Assembly (NCBI GenBank): GCA_021845155.1
Contig: JAKBSB010000060.1
Span: 1 to 7,653, forward strand
Direction: 5' to 3'
DNA from: Thermoplasmata archaeon
GTDB taxonomy: Archaea; Thermoplasmatota; Thermoplasmata; Thermoplasmatales; Thermoplasmataceae
DNA length: 7,653 bases
Part shown: one piece after another, positions 1 through 6,261 of the stretch
Position numbering within the stretch: position 1 is the stretch's first letter
Layout of the letters: each line of letters begins with the position of its first letter
Program-made: the position numbers and the translations under genes
The notes under the pieces: model-generated
Database searches by the model: none
What the model was told of the DNA's origin: nothing
What the model saw: only the letters and a program-made list of their open reading frames with translations

Positions 1-1
1 C

Positions 2-1366
2 AGATGGGTTATACCTCTGATGCTGTTTATTGCCATAATGTTCAACTATGCTGACAGAGTGATCTGGACCATAACTGCACCGGCATATGCCTACGCATTT
101 CACTGGATAGCCAGCCCCAGTGACTATGGTGCTAAAGGTTCCCTGGGAGGCAGTGGACTTGCCAACTATTCGCTTATCCTTTTTGCATGGTCCCTTGCCT
201 ACGCGCTGTTCAATTTCCCGGGCGGATCACTTGTGGATAAACTTGGCCTCAGGAAAGCCATGGGTATATTCTACGCCGTGTGGTCCGTATTTACGATCCT
301 TACTGCAGCAACATTCGATTTTCTTTCCATGCTTGTTGTGAGAATTTTCATGGGTGCTGGAGAAGGACCGGTCTGGCCAGTCAATGCAAAATCAGCAAAG
401 AACTGGACCAACAGATTTGATGAATCTAAAGCATACACCTGGGCTGGAGCAGGACAGGCGGTGGGACCGGTTGTGGCAGCCTCCCTGGGAGTGTTAATTT
501 ACCATTTCTTTGGATGGCCCGGACCCTTCATATTTTTCGGGGCAATTGGTCTCTTATTTGCGGTTATCTGGTACTACTATGTAAGAGACACTCCTGATGT
601 CCATAAAGGAGTCAACGCAGAAGAACTTGCATACATTAACGAAGGAAAGACAGACGCAGAGAAATCCACAAAGAAACTCCCTGCAAAGCTCATCTGGAAA
701 AACACGCTCAAGATGATTTTCGGAACACAGGCCGGAATTGGAACTTTACTCATATTTCTCTCCTTTGGGTATATACTGTTCACTTTCCTTTACTGGCTTC
801 CTGGTCTTATGTTCATACAATTTGCACATTCTGTAACTACTAGCGGCTTTTACACAGCTGCAGTGGATACTGGCCTGATTGTAGGTTTCTTTGGATCTGG
901 ACCCCTGAACGATGGCTTGCTGAGGAAATTTACAAAGGTCAACGCCAGAAGGATTGGATCTCTTCTTCCAATGAGCCTGATGATACTTATGGTCGGTCTG
1001 TCCTATTTCACTGGAACAGCCAGAGAGCTTGTTCCAACTGCACTTCTGCTGGCAACTGGTGCCGGTCTCATGAATCTGACAGTTGGTTCATGGGCAGTGA
1101 ATGCCATAGATCTTGCACCAAGAGGAACAGCCGGTACAGTATATGGTTTCTACAATGGAGCACTGAACCTGGTTGGAGCCTTCAACGCCATAATTGAGGG
1201 TGTCCTGTTCATAAAGTATGGACCTGTTGTTGGATTTACCAGCTCTGTAATATTCATGGCACTGTTCATCGGTGGATATGTGGGACTCATAAGAAAGAAT
1301 ACATGGGACAGGGCAATGAAACTCAGGGACGAGCTTGTAACTGCATCTGAGGCCAGCACCAGGTGA
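2..1366 (+). CDS. MFS transporter, anion:cation symporter (ACS) type, 5'-partial
   Basis: This is a polytopic membrane permease, probably a proton- or cation-coupled importer of a sugar acid or other small organic anion. The frame is open to the left edge: before the first ATG (base 20) it reads R-W-V-I-P-L, which resembles the usual start of transmembrane helix 1 in this family, so the true start lies upstream and only a few residues are probably missing. Counting from the ATG at 20, MFS motif A is seen at about residues 68-79 (GGSLVDKLGLRK). The ACS-type helix 4 signature follows at about 108-120 (RIFMGAGEGPVWP), then N-A-K and a W. Alternating hydrophobic stretches run to the end and fit about 12 helices, with a charged central loop around residues 190-225. 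The loop after helix 1 is long and Gly/Ser/Tyr-rich. The downstream aldolase gene is translationally linked, which hints at a shared catabolic substrate. The substrate itself cannot be told from the sequence. Confidence 0.88.
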   Translation, partial: RWVIPLMLFIAIMFNYADRVIWTITAPAYAYAFHWIASPSDYGAKGSLGGSGLANYSLILFAWSLAYALFNFPGGSLVDKLGLRKAMGIFYAVWSVFTILTAATFDFLSMLVVRIFMGAGEGPVWPVNAKSAKNWTNRFDESKAYTWAGAGQAVGPVVAASLGVLIYHFFGWPGPFIFFGAIGLLFAVIWYYYVRDTPDVHKGVNAEELAYINEGKTDAEKSTKKLPAKLIWKNTLKMIFGTQAGIGTLLIFLSFGYILFTFLYWLPGLMFIQFAHSVTTSGFYTAAVDTGLIVGFFGSGPLNDGLLRKFTKVNARRIGSLLPMSLMILMVGLSYFTGTARELVPTALLLATGAGLMNLTVGSWAVNAIDLAPRGTAGTVYGFYNGALNLVGAFNAIIEGVLFIKYGPVVGFTSSVIFMALFIGGYVGLIRKNTWDRAMKLRDELVTASEASTR

Positions 1367-1367
1367 T
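1361..1367 (+). promoter_or_regulatory. Shine-Dalgarno site of deoC overlapping the transporter stop codon
   Basis: AGGTGAT at this place matches the archaeal anti-Shine-Dalgarno complement (GGAGGTGATC) and ends 5 bases before the GTG at 1373. The TGA inside it (1364-1366) is the stop codon of the transporter gene. This supports the GTG as the real start of the aldolase gene and suggests that a ribosome ending the transporter can restart directly. Confidence 0.7.
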
Positions 1368-1372
1368 TCTGA

Positions 1373-2104
1373 GTGAAATACACAGCCACGCAGATTGCCG
1401 GTCTCATAGACCACAGCTCATTGAAAGGCTATGCAACATGGGAAAATATACGGAAACTCCTTGACGAGGCCATGAATTTCAGGACTTATAGCGTGTGCAT
1501 AGAACCAATTTTTTCTTCTAAGGCCGGAGAATATCTCAGGGAGCATAAATCAAATGTGAAGGTGGACATCACTCTCGATTTCCCACTTGGAACCTACACA
1601 ACTGAGGGAAGGGAAAAGCTGATTGATCTTTATTCTGGAAGTTGTGATGAGGTTGACCTTGTGGTCCAGACAGGATATGTGAGATCCGGAATGTTCAGCG
1701 AGGTTGAACATGATGTTAATGCCCTTGTTGACGCCGCCCATAGTCATGGAATTGGTATAAAATTCATAACAGAGGATGCCTACACCAATATGGAGGAAAA
1801 AAGAAGGCTGTATGAGATCATCTGCAGATCTAAGGCTGATTTCATAAAGACCAGCACAGGATTTGCTGAATCAGAATTTGCCAAAACCCTTGGAAACCAG
1901 GCAGGTGCAGCAGTGGAAAATGTCAGGCTCATGGCAGAAACCGCAAGGAGGTTGAATTCACACATAGGAATTAAGGTTGCAGGAGGCATTAAGAATTATT
2001 CCGAGGCTCTTGCATTGCTTGAAGCTTCAGGGATGCCACCTGATCCAGTAAAATTTAGGCTGGGCGTTAGCAGAACCTCACAGATACTGTCTGAAATCCC
2101 CTAG
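1373..2104 (+). CDS. deoC: DeoC-family class I aldolase (deoxyribose-phosphate aldolase-like)
   Basis: The family enzyme cleaves 2-deoxy-D-ribose 5-phosphate to acetaldehyde and glyceraldehyde 3-phosphate through a Schiff base, in the cytoplasm. The 243-residue length is normal. Family landmarks are in order: IDHSSLK (12-18), VCIEP (41-45), DFPLG (69-73), DEVDLVV (92-98, with D95 the likely proton-relay Asp), FIKTSTGF (157-164, with K159 the Schiff-base Lys), GIKVAGGIK (199-207, with K201 the second Lys), and a phosphate-binding stretch RLGVSRTS (229-236). Departures from the common pattern are VVQTGYVRSG (97-106) where most members have V-I-N-x-G, and about eight extra residues after the Schiff-base motif. 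The start is GTG, chosen because of the strong Shine-Dalgarno site and because the protein then begins just before the first conserved motif. It lies 6 bases behind the transporter gene. The real substrate might be a sugar phosphate other than deoxyribose 5-phosphate; aldolase chemistry is well supported. Confidence 0.88.
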   Translation: MKYTATQIAGLIDHSSLKGYATWENIRKLLDEAMNFRTYSVCIEPIFSSKAGEYLREHKSNVKVDITLDFPLGTYTTEGREKLIDLYSGSCDEVDLVVQTGYVRSGMFSEVEHDVNALVDAAHSHGIGIKFITEDAYTNMEEKRRLYEIICRSKADFIKTSTGFAESEFAKTLGNQAGAAVENVRLMAETARRLNSHIGIKVAGGIKNYSEALALLEASGMPPDPVKFRLGVSRTSQILSEIP

Positions 2105-2110
2105 GCATCA

Positions 2111-2119
2111 TTTTTTTTT
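2111..2119 (+). terminator. oligo-T terminator after deoC
   Basis: A run of nine T starts 6 bases after the aldolase stop codon, followed by AA and four more T. There is no stem-loop before it. Intrinsic termination in archaea works on oligo-T in the coding strand, so this likely ends the transporter-deoC transcript before the next promoter. Confidence 0.6.
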
Positions 2120-2142
2120 AATTTTCCAGTAGCGTATACCAT

Positions 2143-2155
2143 AAAAATTTAAAAA
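2143..2155 (+). promoter_or_regulatory. TATA-box-like promoter of prs-kptA
   Basis: AAAAATTTAAAAA is centred about 29 bases before the ATG at 2178. Archaeal TATA boxes sit about 25 bases before transcription start, so the transcript would begin within a few bases of the start codon. No Shine-Dalgarno site precedes that ATG, which agrees with a leaderless mRNA. Confidence 0.55.
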
Positions 2156-2177
2156 GAGAGAACATTCCCAATGGTCA

Positions 2178-3044
2178 ATGAAAATTATTTCCTCCTCTTC
2201 ATCAAGAGAACTTTCCCTGAAAATTGCAGTTGAGCTCAAATGTGATCTCCTTGATATTGAAAGAAAACGATTTCCTGACGGAGAGATGTACATAAGGATT
2301 CTTGGCGACTTCAGGGGAGAAGATATCGTAGCAGTTGGAAACACACGCAACGATGCTGAAATAATAGAATTCCTTCTTATGCTCAATGCCGCAAAGGAAA
2401 ATGGAGCGGGTAGAGTCATTGCAGTAATACCTTATTTCGGATACGCAAGACAGCATATGATTTACAAAAGTGGAGAACCCATATCATCAATGGTCATGCT
2501 GAAATCCGTTGAGAATTTCTGTGATTCACTCATTGTTGTTGAGATCCACGATCTTGGGACAGCCAGATTTTCTCGAAAGGGGCTGAGAAATGTCAAGATT
2601 GTGAAACCACTTGTGGATTACTATTCAGACAAGAAGATTGACTATGTCGTATCTCCGGATGATGGGGGACTTGAAAGGGCCAGAGAACTTTCTGGTTTCC
2701 TGAATGCAAAATCATTTAATATTGACAAGAAGAGAATTGATTCCCGGACTGTAACAATGACTGTTCCCGATATTGACGTTACAGGGAAGAACATTGTCCT
2801 GCTGGATGACATGATATCAACTGGAGGAACAATCATAAAGGCAACAAATATGTTGAAGGAGAGGGGTGCTGACAAAGTATATGTGTCAGCAATACATGGA
2901 ATCTTTGCCAACGGTTCCTACAACGAAATTTCATCCATTACCCAGGACATTGTTATAACCGACACAATTTTCGGAAAATGGAGTAAAATAACTGTTGCCA
3001 GGGAAGTGGCTGAAGCTGTAAGAGGTGTCATAAATGGAGCTTGA
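2178..3044 (+). CDS. prs: ribose-phosphate pyrophosphokinase (PRPP synthase)
   Basis: The enzyme transfers pyrophosphate from ATP to ribose 5-phosphate, giving PRPP for purine, pyrimidine, histidine, tryptophan and NAD synthesis in the cytoplasm. The 288 residues fit the short archaeal form (bacterial enzymes have about 310-320). Both phosphoribosyltransferase-type domains are present: FPDGE (32-36), IPYFGYARQ (84-92) at the ATP-binding side, VEIHD (121-125) as the metal-binding region, VVSPDDGG (157-164), a basic catalytic-loop candidate DKKRIDSR (183-190), and the PRPP/ribose-phosphate loop LLDDMISTGGT (208-218). The ATG at 2178 is preferred because it directly precedes the first beta strand (KIISSSSS) and lies at the expected transcription start; another ATG at 2171 is out of frame. 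The last 11 bases overlap kptA, so the two form an operon. The gene is complete and shows nothing degraded. Confidence 0.96.
   Translation: MKIISSSSSRELSLKIAVELKCDLLDIERKRFPDGEMYIRILGDFRGEDIVAVGNTRNDAEIIEFLLMLNAAKENGAGRVIAVIPYFGYARQHMIYKSGEPISSMVMLKSVENFCDSLIVVEIHDLGTARFSRKGLRNVKIVKPLVDYYSDKKIDYVVSPDDGGLERARELSGFLNAKSFNIDKKRIDSRTVTMTVPDIDVTGKNIVLLDDMISTGGTIIKATNMLKERGADKVYVSAIHGIFANGSYNEISSITQDIVITDTIFGKWSKITVAREVAEAVRGVINGA
3022..3027 (+). promoter_or_regulatory. Shine-Dalgarno site of kptA inside prs
   Basis: GAGGTG lies inside the 3' end of prs, 6 bases before the ATG at 3034. It fits the archaeal anti-Shine-Dalgarno sequence well and decides this start, which makes the two reading frames overlap by 11 bases. 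Confidence 0.65.
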
Positions 3045-3768
3045 GCTAAGAGATTGCAGACAGGATGGACCTTTTCGTGGAAAAGCCTGTCCGGTGTGCG
3101 ATAACAGCGGTAAACTGCTGATGAATCCCAGGGAAATAGAGACCATGGGAAGAGTCCTGGCGGGGATGCTCAGGCATTTCCCTGAAAACTATGGCATTAA
3201 ACTTGACGATCATGGATGGGTAAAGACCTACCTCATAGTTCCGGCTGTAAAGGCACAGCGTAGATTTTTTGAATGGCTCACACCTTACCATATTGAAGCC
3301 CTTGCCAGAACTGATCCAAAGCAGAGATACCAGGTCAATGACAGGGAGGAGATAAGGGCGACATATGGGCATACAATACCAATAGAAATAGACGATATGC
3401 CCACCGATGGAATTCCTGAAGAACTGTACTACCAGACAACTCCGGAAGAGTATGAATTCATAAAGGAAACGGGAATCAGCCCATCTGACAAAACATGGGT
3501 TCATCTATCAAGAGATGTCAGGCAGGCGTATGTCTCCGGGCTATACCACATTGATTCCCCATCAATACTTGCTGTTAAAACGGGAGAGATGATAGCAAAC
3601 AATAAACCGGTCTACAGAGCCACAGATGAGGTTTTTCTGACTGGAGAAATACCTGCGCAGTTCCTTGGTGATCTCAAAACTGAACGGTTTGAACTTACCC
3701 CTGAAGAGGAAGCCGATATTAAGACAGTTAGAGAGAGAAGAGAGAGGAAGATCAGGGGAGAAGTTTAG
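3034..3768 (+). CDS. kptA: RNA 2'-phosphotransferase, Tpt1/KptA family, with N-terminal cysteine cluster
   Basis: The family removes an internal 2'-phosphate from RNA using NAD+, releasing nicotinamide and ADP-ribose 1'',2''-cyclic phosphate. In eukaryotes this completes tRNA splicing; the archaeal role is not settled. At residues 8-22 there is CRQDGPFRGKACPVC, a zinc-ribbon-like cluster of the archaeal subgroup, here with only three Cys plus D11 where I would expect a His. Next come LRHFPENYGIKLDDHGWV (46-63, containing the catalytic pair R47-H48), KQRYQV (96-101), IRATYGH (107-113, R108 catalytic), LYYQT (131-135), WVHLS (155-159) and a C-terminal half matching the NAD-binding fold (ILAVKTGEM, 178-186; VFLTGEIP, 200-207). 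Oddities: the usual YHGT is YYQT, and the usual Arg of V-G-x-R-H-G appears to be Tyr171. The start follows from the Shine-Dalgarno site at 3022. It is coupled to prs and overlaps the convergent flavoenzyme gene by 4 bases. Confidence 0.9.
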   Translation: MELELRDCRQDGPFRGKACPVCDNSGKLLMNPREIETMGRVLAGMLRHFPENYGIKLDDHGWVKTYLIVPAVKAQRRFFEWLTPYHIEALARTDPKQRYQVNDREEIRATYGHTIPIEIDDMPTDGIPEELYYQTTPEEYEFIKETGISPSDKTWVHLSRDVRQAYVSGLYHIDSPSILAVKTGEMIANNKPVYRATDEVFLTGEIPAQFLGDLKTERFELTPEEEADIKTVRERRERKIRGEV

Positions 3769-5429
3769 AGATAGTCAGATGAGTTCCTTTCAATATATTT
3801 ACGTATAAGTTCTCTTCCAGACACCATTGCTGATCTTATGTCGTACTGGTTTCTCTCTATTATTGAAATATCAAATGTTTCTTTACGGTGATCGACAAAT
3901 TCAAGCCCGTTTTCCGCTGCAAGTTTTTCGAATTCGAGCACCCTGGATCTGTCAAGGCTTGAGAGACTCCTCCTGCTCATGTAAACTCTGTGATCCCTTG
4001 ATAATACAAGGGCCTGGTCATGGTGCTTGTATATGTTGGAATCTACCCATATTTCGTCCTTTTCCGGCAGATCTGGGTAAACTGTATCCGGATCACAGAT
4101 CAACCCTGAATTGTTCTTTGAATCCAATACCACCTCAACACCGAGAATTTCCAGTGATTGTTTATAATAGTCTATGAGTTTTGAGAACTCAATCATCTTT
4201 CTATGATCACTGATTGAGAGAAGCTGACCTCCAAGCTTATGGTTGGAATCGTAGAGTGTTACTTTCAGTCCGTTTTTTGCAGCTTCCATGGCTGCCTCCA
4301 TTCCTTTTATACCTCCTCCGGAAAGTACAATTTCACCCGCGAGCTTGTGGGTTTTGTATGGTCTGAGTACATTTTCAAGACCAGTGTCCGGGTTTACAGT
4401 GCACCTTACTTCACCCAGTCCAAGATCCCTGCATGCCTGGTTGCACCTGATACATGGTCTTATGGGGGTATTTTTCTCAAGAATTTTCGTGGCAAAGTAA
4501 GGATCCGCCAGACTTGCCCTTGCCACCGCCACAAAATCGGCACTGGATAGAACTTTTTCGGCATCATTGCGATCTACAACGGAACCCACCACCATGGTGG
4601 TAACCTTTGGCCTTCTGGGGAGCTTATTCAATATATGAGTTCTGGAATTATAGAAAGATGCAGATGATCCGGGAGGGTTGAATATTCCTGCAGAAAAATG
4701 AACGTAATCCAGATTATGCAGGTGATCGGCAATTTTCAAACCATATTCAGGATCGTATGTGGAGTCACCATTCTCAAAAAGGCTGATCCTCATTCCCACT
4801 GGAAAGTCCATCTCTGATCTTATGGAATCCAGAACTTCCTGTGGAAATCTAAGACGATTTTCAAGGCTTCCACCGTACCTGTCTGTTCTTCTGTTCAGTG
4901 AAGGTGCCATGAACTCAGAAAGAAGGTACCCATGTGCACCGTGGAGTTCAATTCCATCGAAGAATGCATCTTTGGCATTCCTTGCAGCATGGACGAAGTC
5001 CTCGAGGATTTCCGAGATATCCGACTGTGAAAGTTCCCACGGTGTTGTGCCAACATAATCCACACTGCTGGGTGCAAATGATCTCATCCTGTTGAACTGC
5101 TGAGAGGCCTTTCCACCAGCGTGGACTAATTGCATGAATGTTTTTGCTCCGTGAATGTGAATTCTTTCGGTAAGTCTGCGCAACTTCGGAATGAATCTTC
5201 TGTCGTACACACCCAGCTCATTTACAGATCCCCTGCTGTTCCTGTTGTTGACAAACGTATATTCCGTTATGATAAGACCAAAACCACCTTTTGATCTCTC
5301 TTCAAGATACTGTATGTGATTCTCGTTTGTTGACCCGTCTGGGTTTCCAATGTTGGAAATCATGGGAGCCATAACAATTCTATTTTTTATCTTCAGGTTG
5401 CCAATGTAACCTGGTTCTTCTGGAAGCAT
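3765..5429 (-). CDS. FadH-like / old-yellow-enzyme family flavin oxidoreductase with shortened C-terminal half
   Basis: The family reduces activated double bonds, as in 2,4-dienoyl-CoA reductase, passing electrons from NAD(P)H through FAD and a 4Fe-4S cluster to FMN. Residues 1 to about 320 form the FMN barrel: NRIVMAPM (17-23), QLVHAGGKA (100-108), HGAHGYLLSEFMAP (163-176), DRYGGSLENR (183-192), VGMRIS (211-216) and VARASLADP (302-310). A Cys cluster follows at C326, C329, C333 and C343 (CX2CX3CX9C), then one Rossmann motif GGGIKGMEAA (371-380) with LGGQL (399-403), as in the FAD domain. The protein has 554 residues, against about 640-670 for FadH. The usual D-x-x-I-x-ATG region and the second, NAD(P)H-binding GxGxxG are not visible; instead there is a diverged stretch to a FadH-like end (IRSAMVSGREL). 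The His of the FadH G-W-H-E loop is also absent (AGIFNPPGS, 247-255). Electron donor and substrate are therefore uncertain. It is transcribed alone from a leaderless-type promoter. Confidence 0.88.
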   Translation of the reverse strand: MLPEEPGYIGNLKIKNRIVMAPMISNIGNPDGSTNENHIQYLEERSKGGFGLIITEYTFVNNRNSRGSVNELGVYDRRFIPKLRRLTERIHIHGAKTFMQLVHAGGKASQQFNRMRSFAPSSVDYVGTTPWELSQSDISEILEDFVHAARNAKDAFFDGIELHGAHGYLLSEFMAPSLNRRTDRYGGSLENRLRFPQEVLDSIRSEMDFPVGMRISLFENGDSTYDPEYGLKIADHLHNLDYVHFSAGIFNPPGSSASFYNSRTHILNKLPRRPKVTTMVVGSVVDRNDAEKVLSSADFVAVARASLADPYFATKILEKNTPIRPCIRCNQACRDLGLGEVRCTVNPDTGLENVLRPYKTHKLAGEIVLSGGGIKGMEAAMEAAKNGLKVTLYDSNHKLGGQLLSISDHRKMIEFSKLIDYYKQSLEILGVEVVLDSKNNSGLICDPDTVYPDLPEKDEIWVDSNIYKHHDQALVLSRDHRVYMSRRSLSSLDRSRVLEFEKLAAENGLEFVDHRKETFDISIIERNQYDIRSAMVSGRELIRKYIERNSSDYL

Positions 5430-5451
5430 ATCGGTTAATGTGTTTTAAGGG

Positions 5452-5458
5452 TAAAATA
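5452..5458 (-). promoter_or_regulatory. TATA-box-like promoter of the FadH-like gene
   Basis: On the minus strand this reads TATTTTA, centred 26 bases before the ATG that ends at 5429. No Shine-Dalgarno site lies before that ATG (TTAACCGAT), so a leaderless transcript is likely. A second AT-rich patch (TTAAAACA, about 5441-5448) is closer than the usual distance and is a less good candidate. Confidence 0.45.
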
Positions 5459-5564
5459 CTGATCTCACACGACCATTCGCATTTGGGAATCGCATGGTGA
5501 AAGACGATGAAATCTGAGATGGAGGATGCTTTCTCATCCCCTATTTCTTCCAAATGGTTGGTAA

Positions 5565-5573
5565 GAATTAAAT
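5565..5573 (+). promoter_or_regulatory. TATA-box-like promoter of vapBC
   Basis: GAATTAAAT is centred 23 bases before the ATG at 5592. Transcription would begin at or just after that ATG. This allows either a leaderless start at 5592 or a very short leader with GGTAGGA (5595-5601 region) acting before the second ATG at 5604. The short divergent region (5430-5591) serves both this promoter and the one of the FadH-like gene and may hold the VapB operator. Confidence 0.45.
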
Positions 5574-5591
5574 GTAAGGAATAGATTACTT

Positions 5592-5837
5592 ATGGGTAGG
5601 AATATGATATTGGATCTGGGTAAAATAACATCAAAGGGCCAAATCACGATTCCCGCAGAAATCAGGAAAACTCTGGGAATCTCAAGGGGAGATCGAATAA
5701 TCTTTGAGCAAAAAGGCGATGACATCATAATCAAGAAGGCAGAGGAAAAGAGCCTGGTCTCACTTTTAGAGAGTACTTCCCCACTAAGTGAGAAAGCAAC
5801 GAAGTCCATGAAAAAAATCAGAGATGAATGGGATTAG
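5592..5837 (+). CDS. vapB: VapB-type antitoxin, SpoVT/AbrB DNA-binding domain
   Basis: This small DNA-binding protein is expected to neutralise the adjacent VapC nuclease and repress its own promoter. The swapped-hairpin AbrB domain covers residues about 8-49, with the hallmark ITSKGQITIPAEIRKTLGIS (12-31) followed by GDRIIF (33-38) and a beta strand GDDIIIKK. The C-terminal tail (60-81) is charged and ends in IRDEWD, similar to the toxin-binding ends of other archaeal AbrB-type antitoxins. The 81-residue length is typical. The start is ambiguous between 5592 and 5604 (MILDLG); the TATA position slightly favours 5592, and no Shine-Dalgarno site precedes it. The last 14 bases overlap vapC, as expected of a coupled toxin-antitoxin operon. 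Confidence 0.9.
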   Translation: MGRNMILDLGKITSKGQITIPAEIRKTLGISRGDRIIFEQKGDDIIIKKAEEKSLVSLLESTSPLSEKATKSMKKIRDEWD

Positions 5838-6261
5838 AGCTTGCATAGATACCAATGTTTTCCTTAATGTTCTTAACAAAGAAACACCGTATTACAAACA
5901 TTCAAAAGAAGTGTTGCTGGCAATTGAAAGGGGAGTTCTTGAGGGCATTATACCAACGCTGGTGATCTCAGAAGTTCTAACGGGATTCTATGTTGATAAG
6001 AGAGATAAAGATGCCAGTGGATTCTTATCGGCAATCTTAACGAATAAAAATTTCAGAGTTGTGCCCCTGTCGTTAGACATTGCAGTCTCTTCAGCCATTA
6101 TAAGGGCAAATACACGATTGAAACTTCCAGATGCAATGGTACTCGCAACCGCTGTACAGCTACGCGCGGACTTCCTGGTCTCGAATGATGATCGATTTCC
6201 GGAAGTTCACCAGAATGTTAGCCATGTTACATCCAGGGAAATGTCAGAGCGTTTGAAGTAG
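5824..6261 (+). CDS. vapC: VapC-type toxin, PIN-domain ribonuclease
   Basis: PIN-domain toxins are Mg/Mn-dependent endoribonucleases that cut specific RNAs (tRNA or rRNA in studied cases) when the antitoxin is lost. The 145 residues carry the acidic active site in order: D9 in IDTNVFL (8-14), E50 in LVISEVL (46-52), D103 in LPDAMVLATA (101-110), and D122/D123 in VSNDDRF (119-125). All positions are intact, so the nuclease is probably active. The start ATG lies within the end of vapB in another frame (14-base overlap) with only a weak Shine-Dalgarno-like GAG before it, consistent with translational coupling. The target RNA cannot be inferred. The pair sits between unrelated metabolic genes, which fits a mobile accessory cassette, though no insertion-sequence ends are visible. 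Confidence 0.92.
   Translation: MNGIRACIDTNVFLNVLNKETPYYKHSKEVLLAIERGVLEGIIPTLVISEVLTGFYVDKRDKDASGFLSAILTNKNFRVVPLSLDIAVSSAIIRANTRLKLPDAMVLATAVQLRADFLVSNDDRFPEVHQNVSHVTSREMSERLK

Noticed and set aside
20..22. ATG at 20 as the true transporter start
   Set aside because: The frame is open to the left edge and the residues before it (R-W-V-I-P-L) look like the family's helix 1 beginning. There is no room to see a promoter or ribosome site.
1088..1414. Two minus-strand open frames of 85-108 codons opposite the transporter end
   Set aside because: Both are antisense to the conserved transporter and their translations show no protein family features.
3046..3504. 152-codon open frame on the minus strand opposite kptA
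   Set aside because: It lies wholly antisense to a well-supported gene, is rich in Cys, Tyr and Phe with no recognisable motif, and has no promoter or Shine-Dalgarno site. It is a by-product of the kptA codon pattern.
3827..4177. 116-codon plus-strand open frame opposite the FadH-like gene
   Set aside because: It overlaps a convincing flavoenzyme on the other strand, and its translation has an unlikely composition and no motif.
5506..5539. Possible C/D-box small RNA or hairpin (GATGA, CTGA; GGATG...CATCC)
   Set aside because: The C-box-like ACGATGA has a mismatch, CTGA is only a few bases away, leaving no guide region, and the stem has just five pairs. Chance is sufficient.
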